A DNA stretch of 64,000 bases from Vibrio sp. J1-1 (GCF_021728395.1 NZ_JAKKCM010000003.1:372001-436000), one strand, 5' to 3'; counted from the first letter of the stretch, positions 1-9,601 are shown. The notes: generated by a model from the sequence alone, not told the origin. A program made the numbers and translations.

Positions 1-684
1 AATATAAGCTAAGTGTGAATGTGACATCTCACGCGCCTTTTCTGGCTGACCAGATACAATCGCATCCACAATATTAGCTCGGTGTTTACTTACTTTCTCG
101 ACCGCCTCAGGGCGGCGATGCAATAATTTAAAATTCTGTAGAATATTTTGCTCAAGCAACGGTGCCAGGCTGCGCACAATGTGCAGGAGTACTACGTTGT
201 GAGCCGCTTCAGTTAAAGCAATTAAGAATTGCATGACTTCCGCCGATTCAGCTGCGACATCATCATTGGATTGTGCTTGGCTGATTCGTTCAAGACTGGC
301 TTGGATTCGAGCAAAATCTTCGTCGGTACCACGAACGGCTGCAAAGTAAGCGGCAATACCTTCCATCGCGTGACGCGTTTCCAGTAAATCCAGCTGTGTT
401 TCAGAGTGACTAGACAATAAATTTAGCAGAGGATCGGAAAAACTTTTCCAGATGTTCTCACTAACAAAAGTGCCACCACCCTGACGGCGAGTAAGAAGAC
501 GCTTAGCTTCAAGGCGTTGAATTGCCTCACGGATCGACGGACGAGAAACATCAAACTGTTTTGCCAGTTCGCGCTCTGGTGGCAACTGCTGCCCCGGAGC
601 CAATGTTCCTTCCACAATCAGCCTTTCTAACTCTTGTTCAATAACATCAGAGAGCTTTGGCTGACGAATCCTTTGATAAGCCAT
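1..684 (-). CDS. pdhR: PdhR, GntR-family repressor of pyruvate dehydrogenase genes (3' end cut by window)
   Basis: The reading frame starts at the ATG at 684 and runs open to base 1, giving 228 codons of a protein that is about 254 residues in E. coli, so the C-terminus is missing only because the window ends. The N-terminal 75 residues form a GntR winged helix ([20 protein letters not shown] is the recognition region) and the remainder is an FCD-type all-helical effector domain. The known family member binds pyruvate and represses the pdhR-aceEF-lpd operon; aceE would be expected just left of the window. Two palindromes matching the PdhR operator lie upstream (713-729 and 852-866), which supports autoregulation. 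The family assignment is strong; the regulon is inferred from homology. Confidence 0.93.
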   Translation of the reverse strand, partial: MAYQRIRQPKLSDVIEQELERLIVEGTLAPGQQLPPERELAKQFDVSRPSIREAIQRLEAKRLLTRRQGGGTFVSENIWKSFSDPLLNLLSSHSETQLDLLETRHAMEGIAAYFAAVRGTDEDFARIQASLERISQAQSNDDVAAESAEVMQFLIALTEAAHNVVLLHIVRSLAPLLEQNILQNFKLLHRRPEAVEKVSKHRANIVDAIVSGQPEKAREMSHSHLAYI

Positions 685-712
685 AATTTATTATTCTTCT
701 ACTCTTGCAGGT

Positions 713-729
713 AATTGGTAATACCAATT
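713..729. promoter_or_regulatory. PdhR operator 1
   Basis: AATTGGTAATACCAATT is a palindrome perfect except for its central base, and matches the known PdhR core ATTGGTnnnACCAAT. It lies 29 bases upstream of the pdhR start codon, where a bound repressor would block transcription. This fits negative autoregulation of the pdhR-ace operon. Confidence 0.8.
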
Positions 730-851
730 TTAAGTTGGTGCAGAAATTAACATAATTAAAACGTCACTGTCCAGCCAAAAATTGACCTAAATCATAGAAC
801 AAGCCTAGCCAAAACACTCTGATAACAATTGACGGTTAAAACAGCAATAAA

Positions 852-866
852 ATTGGTCTTACCAAT
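852..866. promoter_or_regulatory. PdhR operator 2
   Basis: ATTGGTCTTACCAAT is a second copy of the PdhR core palindrome (6-bp arms, 3-bp spacer), centred about 138 bp upstream of the first site. Two sites upstream of pdhR could allow cooperative binding or looping. No gene other than pdhR starts in this interval. Confidence 0.75.
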
Positions 867-1009
867 TACAATAACAAAACAAGTGGGGAAATGACGTGCT
901 GAGCATTTTGAAAGTAAAAACATAAAATGACAAAAAGATCAGGGCAAATATAGGCCACTTCCCTCGTGGTACACACAAAAATGTAGTTAATTTTCAACAA
1001 AAGTAATTA
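867..1009. other. Intergenic, no recognised feature
   Basis: This is the middle of the 408-bp gap between ampD and pdhR. It is AT-rich and may carry further pdhR promoter elements, but I see no ORF with a plausible ribosome site, no RNA gene and no repeat here. Confidence 0.5.
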
Positions 1010-1017
1010 TTTTTGTA

Positions 1018-1050
1018 TACAAAAAGGCATGGTTGAAACCATGCCTTATT
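1018..1050 (-). terminator. Rho-independent terminator after ampD
   Basis: AAGGCATGG and CCATGCCTT form a perfect 9-bp stem around a short loop, followed on the minus strand by a T tract. It sits 46 bases past the ampD stop. The T tract continues into a perfect 16-bp palindrome (1010-1025), so termination in the other direction is also possible. Confidence 0.8.
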
Positions 1051-1092
1051 GATTCTAGCTTTTATAATTTACATATTTATCACAACTTAATT

Positions 1093-1638
1093 TCAAATTA
1101 GTCGTCGATACTTGACCCAGTCAAAACTTAAGCCGGGATCACTTTTTCTCAACGGGGCGATGTATTGGTGGCCAGTAATTCGTTGGGGGGTAACCTTAGG
1201 GTATTGCGACATGATTGCGTGAGACAAATCCGCAAGTGACTGATATTGCTCGTCTGTGTATGCGACAAACTCAGTCCCTTCCAGTTCAACACCTATTGAG
1301 TAATCATTGCATCCAGCTCTTCCGGCAAAACTTGATTGCCCCGCATGCCATGCTCTATCAAGAAAGGATACAAACTGAACAACCTCGCCATTTCTCTTGA
1401 TTAAACAATGAGCCGAAACGCCCATTTTGTGAATTACTTCAAAAAATGGATGTGCTTTCGGGTCTAATTTGCCACAGAAAAAGTCCTCTATATAAGGACC
1501 GCCAAACTGGCCGGGCGGTAAACTGATGTTATGAACGACAAGCAGAGAGATATCATTTGTATCTGAACGAGCATCAAAAAAAGGCGACGGAACATGCTTT
1601 GCTTGCGTCAACCAGCCATTCTCGATTATTGGGGACAT
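1093..1638 (-). CDS. ampD: 1,6-anhydro-N-acetylmuramyl-L-alanine amidase AmpD
   Basis: This 181-residue cytoplasmic zinc amidase cleaves the L-alanine-anhydroMurNAc bond of recycled muropeptides and so keeps AmpC-type beta-lactamase induction low. The N-acetylmuramoyl-L-alanine amidase type 2 fold is visible, with the expected zinc ligands His36 (VVHNIS), His157 (ITGHQ) and Asp167 (KSDPG). I place the start at the ATG at 1638: it has a good GAGGT ribosome site and gives the usual family length. The same frame is open for 46 further codons upstream, but that extension reads straight into the MITE-like element at 1658-1936 and is not homologous to AmpD. The gene is monocistronic with its own terminator. 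Confidence 0.93.
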   Translation of the reverse strand: MSPIIENGWLTQAKHVPSPFFDARSDTNDISLLVVHNISLPPGQFGGPYIEDFFCGKLDPKAHPFFEVIHKMGVSAHCLIKRNGEVVQFVSFLDRAWHAGQSSFAGRAGCNDYSIGVELEGTEFVAYTDEQYQSLADLSHAIMSQYPKVTPQRITGHQYIAPLRKSDPGLSFDWVKYRRLI

Positions 1639-1657
1639 ATCAACCTCTATAGTTGTA

Positions 1658-1936
1658 GGGTCTGTTGACCTTTTGCGGTTAAATTTTGTTCGAGATAAAA
1701 GCGTTTTAATCGCGGCGAGTGGCGGACGGCTAGTCGTTTGTAGCCTAGTCACTCTAAGCAAAACACCTCTCAACAAAGAGTAAAACGCTTTTAGCCGAAC
1801 CCGCCGGGCAGCGTTTGTGGCTCCTTTCTACTGCGTTATCGGCTTATCAGGTAGGTCAACTACATTTCAAAGCCTCTGCCTTGTATAAATAACCCACAAA
1901 CTGCTGCAAAAATCAGCTCAAAAGATCAACAGACCC
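1658..1936. mobile_element. MITE-like element, 279 bp, with terminal inverted repeats and TA flanks
   Basis: The ends are GGGTCTGTTGACCTTTTG on the left (1658-1675) and, read from the other strand, GGGTCTGTTGATCTTTTG on the right (1919-1936), 17 of 18 identical. Both outer flanks are TA (1656-1657 and 1937-1938), as expected of a TA-duplicating element. There is no transposase; the only open frame is the accidental upstream extension of ampD. Inside is a perfect 12-bp inverted pair (1697-1708 and 1781-1792). It lies between the divergent ampD and nadC genes, so it may displace or carry promoter elements. Mobility is inferred from structure alone. Confidence 0.7.
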
Positions 1937-1944
1937 TAAATTAA

Positions 1945-2898
<954 letters not shown>

Positions 2899-2957
2899 CT
2901 AACTGAACAAATACAAGATAAGCTTGTTGTTTAAGTTACTTACAGAAAAAACATTAA

Positions 2958-2987
2958 ATAAAGGGCCTTTGGGGCCCTTTATTTTTA
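2958..2987 (+). terminator. Rho-independent terminator after nadC
   Basis: AAAGGGCC pairs with GGCCCTTT around a short loop and is followed by ATTTTTAT. It separates nadC from the pilus genes, so pilA must have its own promoter. Confidence 0.85.
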
Positions 2988-3156
2988 TCTATAAAAAGCC
3001 AAACCTATCGCAATTCGTTGCATATAAAATGTAATTGAGCATTAAAGATATCTATCTGACTCGATCACCCGCTGCCAACCAGTTTTCACCACTTCCGACT
3101 CTCCATAATCTTGTGCCAATGCAAAAGCATTATCTATGTTATGAGAAGGAAGAAAA

Positions 3157-3618
3157 ATGAAGTCAAATAAACAGAAAAAACAACAAGGTTTTACGCTGAT
3201 TGAATTAATGATTGTGGTGGCGATTATTGGGATTTTGGCAGCGTTTGCTGTTCCTGCGTATCAAAACTACACTATGAAAGCACATGCGAGCGAAATGCTA
3301 AGTGCTTCCTCAGCAATGAAAACTTCGTTAGGGATCTGTATTATCAATGGAAGTTCAAACTGTAACTCTGGCAATGGTGGAGTACCTTCACAGCAAGATC
3401 TAGGTAGCTTTACAGTTAAAGCGGACGGCGGGAGCGCCGATGCTTTACCGACAATAAAAGCAAGCGTAGATACAGATCAGACAAAAGGAAAACTAGTCGC
3501 AGGTGACACAATTGAAATTACCCCAACCCTAACAACTGCCGGGGTAACTTGGGTTATTGCTTGTACTAATGGCTCCAGTCAGACAGCTAACGTCGCAGAT
3601 TGGTGTCCTAAAAATTAA
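3157..3618 (+). CDS. pilA: Type IV pilin PilA (major subunit)
   Basis: PilA is the structural subunit of the type IVa pilus that in vibrios is induced on chitin and serves DNA uptake and surface attachment. The 153-residue prepilin has a short basic leader (residues 1-11) ending in glycine before Phe12. Mature Phe1 starts the hydrophobic helix [19 protein letters not shown] with the conserved Glu5. The C-terminal disulfide loop is visible as CTNGSSQ...DWC. The body is Ser/Thr/Gly-rich with an extra Cys pair (CIINGSSNC). An AGGAAG ribosome site precedes the ATG. Its stop overlaps the pilB start by one base (TAATG), implying coupled translation. The C-terminal two thirds of PilA is strain-variable in vibrios, so an exact match to a reference is not expected. 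Confidence 0.92.
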   Translation: MKSNKQKKQQGFTLIELMIVVAIIGILAAFAVPAYQNYTMKAHASEMLSASSAMKTSLGICIINGSSNCNSGNGGVPSQQDLGSFTVKADGGSADALPTIKASVDTDQTKGKLVAGDTIEITPTLTTAGVTWVIACTNGSSQTANVADWCPKN

Positions 3619-5303
3619 TGTATACCAACCTCCCAACGATTCTTCGTCAAGCAAGATTGATTAAGCCTTCCCAAGAAGAATCGTTAATAGAGCAAGTCAA
3701 CGCTTCCGGTATTTCGATGCCGGAAGCGTTAGTTAACTCTGGCATATTCACCTCTAGTGAACTCGCTACTCACCTTAGTTCAATCTTTGGTTTACCCTGC
3801 GAATCATTATCAAACAATGATTACACCGCCCTGTGCCAGAAGATGGGACTGCGTGAGCTGATCACCAGTCACCATGCCCTGCCACTGGGGCGAACGCCTT
3901 CGACGTTAACTCTGGCGATTGCCGACCCCACGAACCAACAAGCTGAAGATGATTTTCGCTTTGCTACCGGATTACAAGTCGACTTAGTTATCGCTGATTT
4001 TTCTGAACTTGATGCTGCGATTCGCCGTTTATACGGTCGCACGTTAGGTCAGGAGAGATCGGGCTTAAAAGAAATCAACCAAGAAGAGCTCGCCAACCTT
4101 GTCGACGTAGGTGCTGATGAAATCGATAACATCGAAGATTTAAGTCAGGACCAATCACCGGTTAGTCGCTATATCAACCAGATTTTGCTCGATGCGGTCC
4201 GTAAAGGGGCATCTGATATCCACTTTGAGCCTTATGAAAAGATGTACCGAGTCCGACTGCGTTGCGACGGTATTTTGATTGAAACCCAACAACCACCAAG
4301 CCATTTAAGTCGACGTTTATCTGCTCGAATCAAAATTCTATCAAAGCTCGATATTGCCGAAAGGCGTATGCCGCAAGACGGTCGAATAAAGTTAAAGCTT
4401 AATCAAGACACAGCGATTGATATGCGAGTGTCAACCTTGCCAACTCTGTTTGGTGAAAAAATCGTATTACGACTGCTCGACAGCAGTTCGGCCTCTCTGG
4501 ACATCGATAAACTGGGCTATAGCGAACAGCAAAAGCAGTTGTACTTAGATGCTCTGCGTCGACCACAGGGGATGATTTTAATGACAGGCCCTACCGGCAG
4601 CGGCAAAACCGTCTCGTTGTACACTGGGCTAAGTATTCTCAATAAACCAGAGATTAATATTTCCACGGCTGAAGATCCGGTCGAAATCAACCTCTGCGGA
4701 ATTAATCAGGTTCAGGTTCAGCCTAAGATAGGCTTTGGTTTCGCTGAGGCACTGCGCTCTTTTTTACGCCAAGACCCTGATGTGGTGATGGTTGGGGAAA
4801 TCCGCGATCTGAACACGGCAGAAATCGCGATTAAAGCCTCACAAACCGGACATTTAGTCCTTTCGACACTGCACACTAATTCAGCCGCTGAAACCGTTAT
4901 CCGCTTAACGAATATGGGGGTTGAAAGCTTTAACCTCGCCTCTTCGCTCAGCCTTATTATTGCCCAACGCTTGGCTCGTAAACTTTGCCCCCACTGTAAA
5001 CAGCCTCAAGAACTTACTGCACCATTACAACATATTGGCATCTGCGCGACAGACCAGGTTTATCAAGCCAATCCTAATGGCTGCAACCATTGCACACACG
5101 GCTATTCGGGAAGAACTGGCATCTATGAGGTGATGCGTTTCGATGAATCGCTGTCCGAAGCACTGATTAAGGGTGCCTCGGTACATCAACTGGAAAAGCT
5201 CGCCATCCGTCACGGGATGAGCACACTACAAATGTCAGGTATTGAAAAACTTAAGCAAGGCGTCACAAGCTTTAGCGAACTGCAGCGCGTGCTTTACTTT
5301 TAA
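3618..5303 (+). CDS. pilB: Type IV pilus assembly ATPase PilB
   Basis: PilB is the hexameric cytoplasmic ATPase that drives pilus extension. The 561-residue protein has an N-terminal MshEN/GSPII_E-type domain (about residues 1-140), then the secretion ATPase core. Walker A GPTGSGKT is near residues 323-330, the acidic box LRQDPDVVMVGEIRD follows, and the His box is STLHTNSAAET. A zinc-binding set of four cysteines (Cys457, Cys460, Cys489, Cys492) is present as in other PilB/GspE proteins. The start overlaps the pilA stop by one base. Its partner platform is PilC downstream. No retraction ATPase pilT is present in this window. Confidence 0.95.
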   Translation: MYTNLPTILRQARLIKPSQEESLIEQVNASGISMPEALVNSGIFTSSELATHLSSIFGLPCESLSNNDYTALCQKMGLRELITSHHALPLGRTPSTLTLAIADPTNQQAEDDFRFATGLQVDLVIADFSELDAAIRRLYGRTLGQERSGLKEINQEELANLVDVGADEIDNIEDLSQDQSPVSRYINQILLDAVRKGASDIHFEPYEKMYRVRLRCDGILIETQQPPSHLSRRLSARIKILSKLDIAERRMPQDGRIKLKLNQDTAIDMRVSTLPTLFGEKIVLRLLDSSSASLDIDKLGYSEQQKQLYLDALRRPQGMILMTGPTGSGKTVSLYTGLSILNKPEINISTAEDPVEINLCGINQVQVQPKIGFGFAEALRSFLRQDPDVVMVGEIRDLNTAEIAIKASQTGHLVLSTLHTNSAAETVIRLTNMGVESFNLASSLSLIIAQRLARKLCPHCKQPQELTAPLQHIGICATDQVYQANPNGCNHCTHGYSGRTGIYEVMRFDESLSEALIKGASVHQLEKLAIRHGMSTLQMSGIEKLKQGVTSFSELQRVLYF

Positions 5304-5333
5304 TTTCACTTTGAACTAGCAGCCATTTAGCCT

Positions 5334-6557
5334 ATGAAAACGACGACCCCACAACTAAAAAACTTCCGCTGGAAAGGCATTAATAGCTCAGGAAAAAAAA
5401 CCTCAGGACAAACTCTGGCCATGAGCGAAGTGGAAGTACGCGAACGACTCAACGCTCAGCACATAAAAATAAAAAAGCTCAAAAAAGGCAGTATTTCCTT
5501 TCTGACCAAACTGAGCCATCGCGTAAAAGGTAAAGACATCACCGTTTTTACTCGCCAGATCTCTACCATGCTTATTACAGGCGTCCCACTCGTTCAGGCT
5601 TTAAAATTGGTTTCCAATAACCATAAAAAAGCCGAGATGAAGTCTATTTTAATGAGCGTAACTCGAGCGGTTGAAGCGGGCACGCCGATGTCGAAAGCAA
5701 TGCGCACCGCCAGCACACATTTTGACGCACTTTATACGGACCTCATTGCAACCGGAGAACTGTCAGGTAATCTGGCAGAAGTGTTTGAACGACTGGCCAC
5801 TTATCGAGAAAAAAGCGAAGAGCTCAGAGCAAAAGTAATTAAAGCCCTAATCTATCCAGCCATGGTCATTCTGGTTGCGCTTGGCGTATCTTATCTCATG
5901 CTCACACAAGTTATCCCCGAGTTTGAAAAAATGTTTTCCGGATTTGGTGCTGACTTACCTTGGTTCACCCGACAAGTACTCGACTTGTCTGCGTGGATGC
6001 AAAATTGGAGCTCATTCATTGCTCTTGGGACACTAAGTCTTGTTATATCAGCAAGAATTCTGGTAAAACGTTCTGATTCCTTTCGCTTGATGATGGATCG
6101 AGCCATATTGAGGATTCCCGTACTTGGCTCAGTGTTGTCCAAGGCAGCAATTGCTAAATTTAGCCGAACCCTGGCCACCAGCTTTAGTGCTGGCATTCCA
6201 ATCCTGACCAGTTTAAGAACCACCTCCAAGACGTCAGGAAACCTGCACTATCAACTGGCAGTAGAAGAGGTCTATCGTGATACCGCCGCTGGTATGCCAA
6301 TGTATGTCGCGATGCGTAACTGTGATGTTTTCCCTGAATTAGTGCTACAAATGGTGATGATTGGAGAAGAGTCAGGCAGGCTCGATGAGATGCTCAATAA
6401 AGTCGCAACCATTTATGAATTCGAAGTAGATAATACCGTCGATAACTTAAGTAAGATTCTTGAACCGCTGATTATCGTTTTTCTTGGTGTGGTCGTTGGT
6501 GGATTAGTGACAGCAATGTACCTGCCAATCTTTAACTTAATGAGTGTATTAGGCTAA
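5334..6557 (+). CDS. pilC: Type IV pilus inner-membrane platform protein PilC
   Basis: This 407-residue GspF/PilC-family protein forms the inner-membrane base on which PilB acts. It carries two T2SSF repeats (about 70-195 and 275-398), with membrane segments near residues 170-195, 220-240 and 375-398, and the family motif [15 protein letters not shown]. It starts 30 bases after pilB in the same orientation, in the standard pilABCD order, and is followed by the prepilin peptidase gene. Confidence 0.95.
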   Translation: MKTTTPQLKNFRWKGINSSGKKTSGQTLAMSEVEVRERLNAQHIKIKKLKKGSISFLTKLSHRVKGKDITVFTRQISTMLITGVPLVQALKLVSNNHKKAEMKSILMSVTRAVEAGTPMSKAMRTASTHFDALYTDLIATGELSGNLAEVFERLATYREKSEELRAKVIKALIYPAMVILVALGVSYLMLTQVIPEFEKMFSGFGADLPWFTRQVLDLSAWMQNWSSFIALGTLSLVISARILVKRSDSFRLMMDRAILRIPVLGSVLSKAAIAKFSRTLATSFSAGIPILTSLRTTSKTSGNLHYQLAVEEVYRDTAAGMPMYVAMRNCDVFPELVLQMVMIGEESGRLDEMLNKVATIYEFEVDNTVDNLSKILEPLIIVFLGVVVGGLVTAMYLPIFNLMSVLG

Positions 6558-6624
6558 AATGGAGGCTGTAAATTAATCATTAAAACAGCACCTTGCCGTT
6601 TGATGCACCGCTCAAGAGACAAAT

Positions 6625-7494
6625 ATGGAAGTATTTCAGTACTACCCATGGTTATTCGTTGTATTCGCCGTGGTTTTTGGTTTGATCGTGGGAAGTTTTC
6701 TCAATGTCGTTATCTATCGACTACCAAAAATCATGGAGCTGGAATGGCGCCGTGAATGTGCTGAGTCATTTCCTGAATACAATATTGCTCCACCCAAAGA
6801 AGTACTCACATTAAGCGTACCTCGCTCCTCTTGCCAACAGTGTGGTACTCCGATTCGCATTCGCGATAACATCCCAGTTATCAGTTGGCTACTTCTAAAA
6901 GGTAAATGCCACAACTGTAGCACACCGATTAGCGCCAGATATCCACTTGTAGAAATACTGACTGCTGCCTGCTCCGGCTATGTTGCGTTTCATTTTGGAT
7001 TCAGCTATTTCACTATTGCGCTGATATTCTTTACTTTCATTCTGATTACTGCGACGTTTATCGATCTCGATACCATGCTTCTGCCCGATCAATTAACATT
7101 GCCATTAACTTGGGCTGGCATTGCTCTAGCATTGTTCGAAGTCAGTCCTGTTAGTCTGCAAGATGCCGTAATCGGTGCAATCGCTGGCTATTTATGTCTC
7201 TGGTCTGTTTATTGGGGCTTTAAGCTGCTTACTGGCAAGGAAGGCATGGGCTATGGCGACTTTAAGCTACTCGCAGCGCTTGGCGCATGGCTGGGTTGGC
7301 AAGCTTTACCAATGATCATTTTGCTTTCTTCCATCGTAGGCGTCATATTTGGAATAATTCAGCTACGATTGCAGAAGAAAGGGATCGAAAAGGCTTTCCC
7401 TTTCGGTCCTTACTTAGCGATTGCCGGATGGGTAAGTTTGCTCTGGGGTGATCAAATTCTAAATTGGTATTTCACATCAATTCTAGGAGTGTAA
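6625..7494 (+). CDS. pilD: Prepilin peptidase / N-methyltransferase PilD
   Basis: PilD is an integral-membrane aspartic protease that cleaves the basic leader of type IV prepilins and type II secretion pseudopilins and N-methylates the new N-terminus. The 289-residue protein has a cytoplasmic domain with two CxxC pairs (Cys70/Cys73 and Cys95/Cys98), an A24 peptidase domain with catalytic Asp147 (FIDLD) and Asp212 in the GYGD motif, and about eight membrane segments. Its stop codon directly abuts the coaE start, so the two are probably co-transcribed. Its substrates extend beyond PilA to MSHA and type II secretion proteins encoded elsewhere. Confidence 0.96.
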   Translation: MEVFQYYPWLFVVFAVVFGLIVGSFLNVVIYRLPKIMELEWRRECAESFPEYNIAPPKEVLTLSVPRSSCQQCGTPIRIRDNIPVISWLLLKGKCHNCSTPISARYPLVEILTAACSGYVAFHFGFSYFTIALIFFTFILITATFIDLDTMLLPDQLTLPLTWAGIALALFEVSPVSLQDAVIGAIAGYLCLWSVYWGFKLLTGKEGMGYGDFKLLAALGAWLGWQALPMIILLSSIVGVIFGIIQLRLQKKGIEKAFPFGPYLAIAGWVSLLWGDQILNWYFTSILGV

Positions 7495-8109
7495 ATGGCT
7501 TTGGTTATTGGCTTAACAGGCGGTATCGCCAGCGGTAAAACCACCGTGGCGAATCTGTTCAAGCAGCAATTTAAAATCGACATCGTTGATGCAGATATTG
7601 TTGCAAGAGAAGTCGTCGAGCCCGGAACACCGGGACTGGCAGCGATTATTGAGCACTTTGGTAGCGATATTGTTCGTGACGATCAAATGCTCGATCGGGC
7701 GAAGTTAAGAGAAAAGATCTTTTCAAACCCAGATGAAAAAGACTGGCTTAATAAACTATTACACCCGATCATTCGCGAAAAAATGGTAGAAGACTTACAG
7801 CAAGTCACCTCTGATTATGCGCTTCTGGTTGTGCCGCTACTGGTAGAAAACCAATTGGAAAGCCTGTGCGACCGTGTTCTGGTGGTGGATGTCGATCCTG
7901 AAACGCAAATATCCCGTACGATGAAACGTGATAATGTCAGCGAAGAACAAGCCCGTGCGATACTTGTATCCCAGGCATCAAGACAGCAAAGACTCGATAT
8001 GGCAGACGATGTGGTTAAAAATAACCCGGATGACCAAGATCTTTTGCTTCAAATCACAGATTTGCATGAAAAGTACCTAGCCATGTGTAAGAAAAATCTG
8101 CAAAATTAG
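7495..8109 (+). CDS. coaE: Dephospho-CoA kinase
   Basis: CoaE phosphorylates the 3'-hydroxyl of dephospho-CoA in the last step of coenzyme A synthesis. The 204-residue P-loop kinase has the nucleotide site GLTGGIASGKTT at the N-terminus, the DAD motif in the CoA-binding region and the RQQRLDMAD segment of the lid. Its ATG immediately follows the pilD stop with no spacer. The pilD-coaE-zapD-yacG order is conserved in gammaproteobacteria. Confidence 0.96.
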   Translation: MALVIGLTGGIASGKTTVANLFKQQFKIDIVDADIVAREVVEPGTPGLAAIIEHFGSDIVRDDQMLDRAKLREKIFSNPDEKDWLNKLLHPIIREKMVEDLQQVTSDYALLVVPLLVENQLESLCDRVLVVDVDPETQISRTMKRDNVSEEQARAILVSQASRQQRLDMADDVVKNNPDDQDLLLQITDLHEKYLAMCKKNLQN

Positions 8110-8135
8110 AATGAAATTCACCAAGGCTTATGTCG

Positions 8136-8876
8136 ATGACCACGCACAAATTTGAACATCCGTTAAATGAGAAAACTCGTATTTATCTAAGAGTAGAGTC
8201 TCTAATGCGTCAGGCTCACTTGGCCTCTGGTTTTGCTGAAAATCACCAGTACCAACTATTTTTCCGTGCGTTGTTTGATATGGTCGAGATTTTCGAGCAG
8301 CTACAGCTAAAAAGTGAACTCGCCAAAGATATTGAAAAGCAACGTCTGACTTATCGACACTGGCTGAATGTGGAAGGCGTAGACCAAGATGCACTGACAT
8401 CCTTACTCAATGATATCGATGCTGTGCACAAACAGTTAATGCGAGCGGAAAGATTTGGTCAGGCACTAAAAGATGATCGATTTTTAAGTTCGATCAGACA
8501 AAGATTTAATCTGCCTGGTGGTTCTTGTTGCTTTGATTTACCAGCATTACATTACTGGCTGCATTTACCGCTTGAGCGTAAAAAGCAGGATGCGCAAAAA
8601 TGGCTGGAAAGCCTGAAGCCGCTTTCTGATGCGTTGAACTTATGGCTAAAGTTAACCCGTGAAACCGGGCAGTTTAAAGCTCAAATCGGCCGTGCTGGCT
8701 TCTTCCAAAGCGATGCTGATGAAGCTAATATCCTGAGGCTCCATATCCCTATGGAACACGGTGTTTACCCAATGATTTCAGGGCATAAAAACCGTTTTGC
8801 GATTAAGTTTATGTCGTTTGAAAGTGGTCAAGCCTGCACCCAAGATGTCGAGTTTGAATTAGCGGTTTGTAGCTAG
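8136..8876 (+). CDS. zapD: Cell division protein ZapD
   Basis: ZapD is a cytosolic dimer that crosslinks FtsZ filaments and stabilises the Z ring. The 246-residue product is all-helical at the N-terminus with a beta-rich C-terminal half, and the start region ([19 protein letters not shown]) is diagnostic of the former DUF1342/YacF family. I choose the ATG at 8136 over the one two codons earlier at 8130 because the AAGG at 8123 is better spaced from it. It lies 26 bases after coaE in the same operon. Confidence 0.93.
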   Translation: MTTHKFEHPLNEKTRIYLRVESLMRQAHLASGFAENHQYQLFFRALFDMVEIFEQLQLKSELAKDIEKQRLTYRHWLNVEGVDQDALTSLLNDIDAVHKQLMRAERFGQALKDDRFLSSIRQRFNLPGGSCCFDLPALHYWLHLPLERKKQDAQKWLESLKPLSDALNLWLKLTRETGQFKAQIGRAGFFQSDADEANILRLHIPMEHGVYPMISGHKNRFAIKFMSFESGQACTQDVEFELAVCS

Positions 8877-8961
8877 CCGCAACTCACTCTACTACAATTT
8901 TTATACCCTTCTTATCATCCAGATATTTGTTAGTACTAGAATACAAAGGGACGAACCATCC

Positions 8962-9156
8962 ATGTCTAAATTTACTATCGTTCAATGCCCTCAATGTGGA
9001 GCCGACGTAGAATGGGGAGAACAGAGCCCTAATCGACCATTCTGTAGCAAGAAATGCCAGATGATTGATTTTGGAGAATGGGCAGATGAAGAGAATACCA
9101 TTCCAGGTGCACCGGATATGTCGGACAGTGACGGCTGGTCAGAAGATCCATACTAG
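8962..9156 (+). CDS. yacG: DNA gyrase inhibitor YacG
   Basis: YacG is a small zinc-finger protein reported to bind GyrB and inhibit gyrase in E. coli. The 64-residue product has the four zinc ligands CPQCG and CSKKCQ in the N-terminal half, followed by the DFGEWADEE segment and a flexible acidic tail. It is the last gene of the pilABCD-coaE-zapD-yacG run. Its last sense codon and TAG stop are already part of the CTAGGTT tandem array that follows, so copy-number change there would not alter the protein as long as the first unit stays. Confidence 0.93.
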   Translation: MSKFTIVQCPQCGADVEWGEQSPNRPFCSKKCQMIDFGEWADEENTIPGAPDMSDSDGWSEDPY

Positions 9157-9267
9157 GTTCTAGGTTCTAGGTTCTAGGTTCTAGGTTCTAGGTTCTAGGT
9201 TCTAGGTTCTAGGTTCTAGGTTCTAGGTTCTAGGTTCTAGGTTCTAGGTTCTAGGTTCTAGGTTCTA
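9153..9267. repeat. Heptanucleotide tandem repeat (CTAGGTT) x 16
   Basis: Sixteen perfect copies of CTAGGTT run without interruption from 9153 to 9264, followed by a partial CTA. The first copy overlaps the last codon and TAG stop of yacG. Because 7 is not a multiple of 3, every frame on each strand meets a TAG within 21 bases, so the array cannot be read through. A perfect array of this length is typical of a slippage-prone VNTR. Function, if any, is unknown. Confidence 0.97.
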
Positions 9268-9277
9268 AAGATTGAGG

Positions 9278-9306
9278 AAGTTGGCGTGAGAGTGTCAACT
9301 TTTTTA
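9278..9306 (+). terminator. Rho-independent terminator after yacG and the repeat array
   Basis: AAGTTG pairs with CAACTT, extended by a partial inner stem around GTGAGAG, followed by TTTTTATT. It lies downstream of the repeat, so the array is transcribed as part of the 3' UTR of the pil-coaE-yacG message. Confidence 0.8.
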
Positions 9307-9431
9307 TTGTCTGTCGAAAATGAGCCCTCTGTCGCTTTTCTACCACTCTCGGGTTAAGAGCCAATCCATTTAAGATTCGGCTTATTTTCCGACGGTTAAG
9401 TGAATTGAAAGTTTCACACACATCAGCAATA

Positions 9432-9549
9432 TGTTTAGCTCATAACGCAGATATTTTCCTTTCTATCTAGGAAGAGGCGCGGAGTTTACGCCAGTAAATG
9501 AGCACCGATGACAACGGTAGAAAGGAAAATAGCCAGTTATGAGCAAACA
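9432..9549. repeat. ERIC-like intergenic palindromic element
   Basis: This 118-bp stretch is a large imperfect palindrome. The left arm (GCTCATAAC ... TATTTTCCTTTCTA) and right arm (TAGAAAGGAAAATA ... GTTATGAGC) pair over about 30 bases. The centre GGAGTTTACGCCAGTAAATG resembles the core of enterobacterial ERIC sequences, which are known to occur in Vibrio. TA dinucleotides flank both ends (9430-9431 and 9550-9551). It lies between the convergent yacG and rplS genes and contains no gene. The family name is from memory of the consensus, not from a search. Confidence 0.75.
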
Positions 9550-9550
9550 T

Positions 9551-9583
9551 AAAAAAACGGAGCCCATAGGACTCCGTTTAATG
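9551..9583 (-). terminator. Rho-independent terminator after rplS
   Basis: On the minus strand AAACGGAG and CTCCGTTT form an 8-bp stem followed by a run of T. It ends the rpsP-rimM-trmD-rplS operon 18 bases past the rplS stop. Confidence 0.88.
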
Positions 9584-9601
9584 AGAACGCTAGTTATAGC
9601 A

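Noticed and set aside
423-617. Minus-strand 64-codon open frame near the window start
   Set aside because: It lies inside pdhR on the same strand in a different frame and has no ribosome site or family features.
1639-1776. 46-codon N-terminal extension of ampD
   Set aside because: It is encoded by the MITE-like element, lacks homology to AmpD, and a good ribosome site precedes the internal ATG at 1638.
9153-9267. Telomere-like heptamer array suggesting a replicon end
   Set aside because: It lies inside a continuous core-gene context with intact genes on both sides, so it is an internal VNTR.
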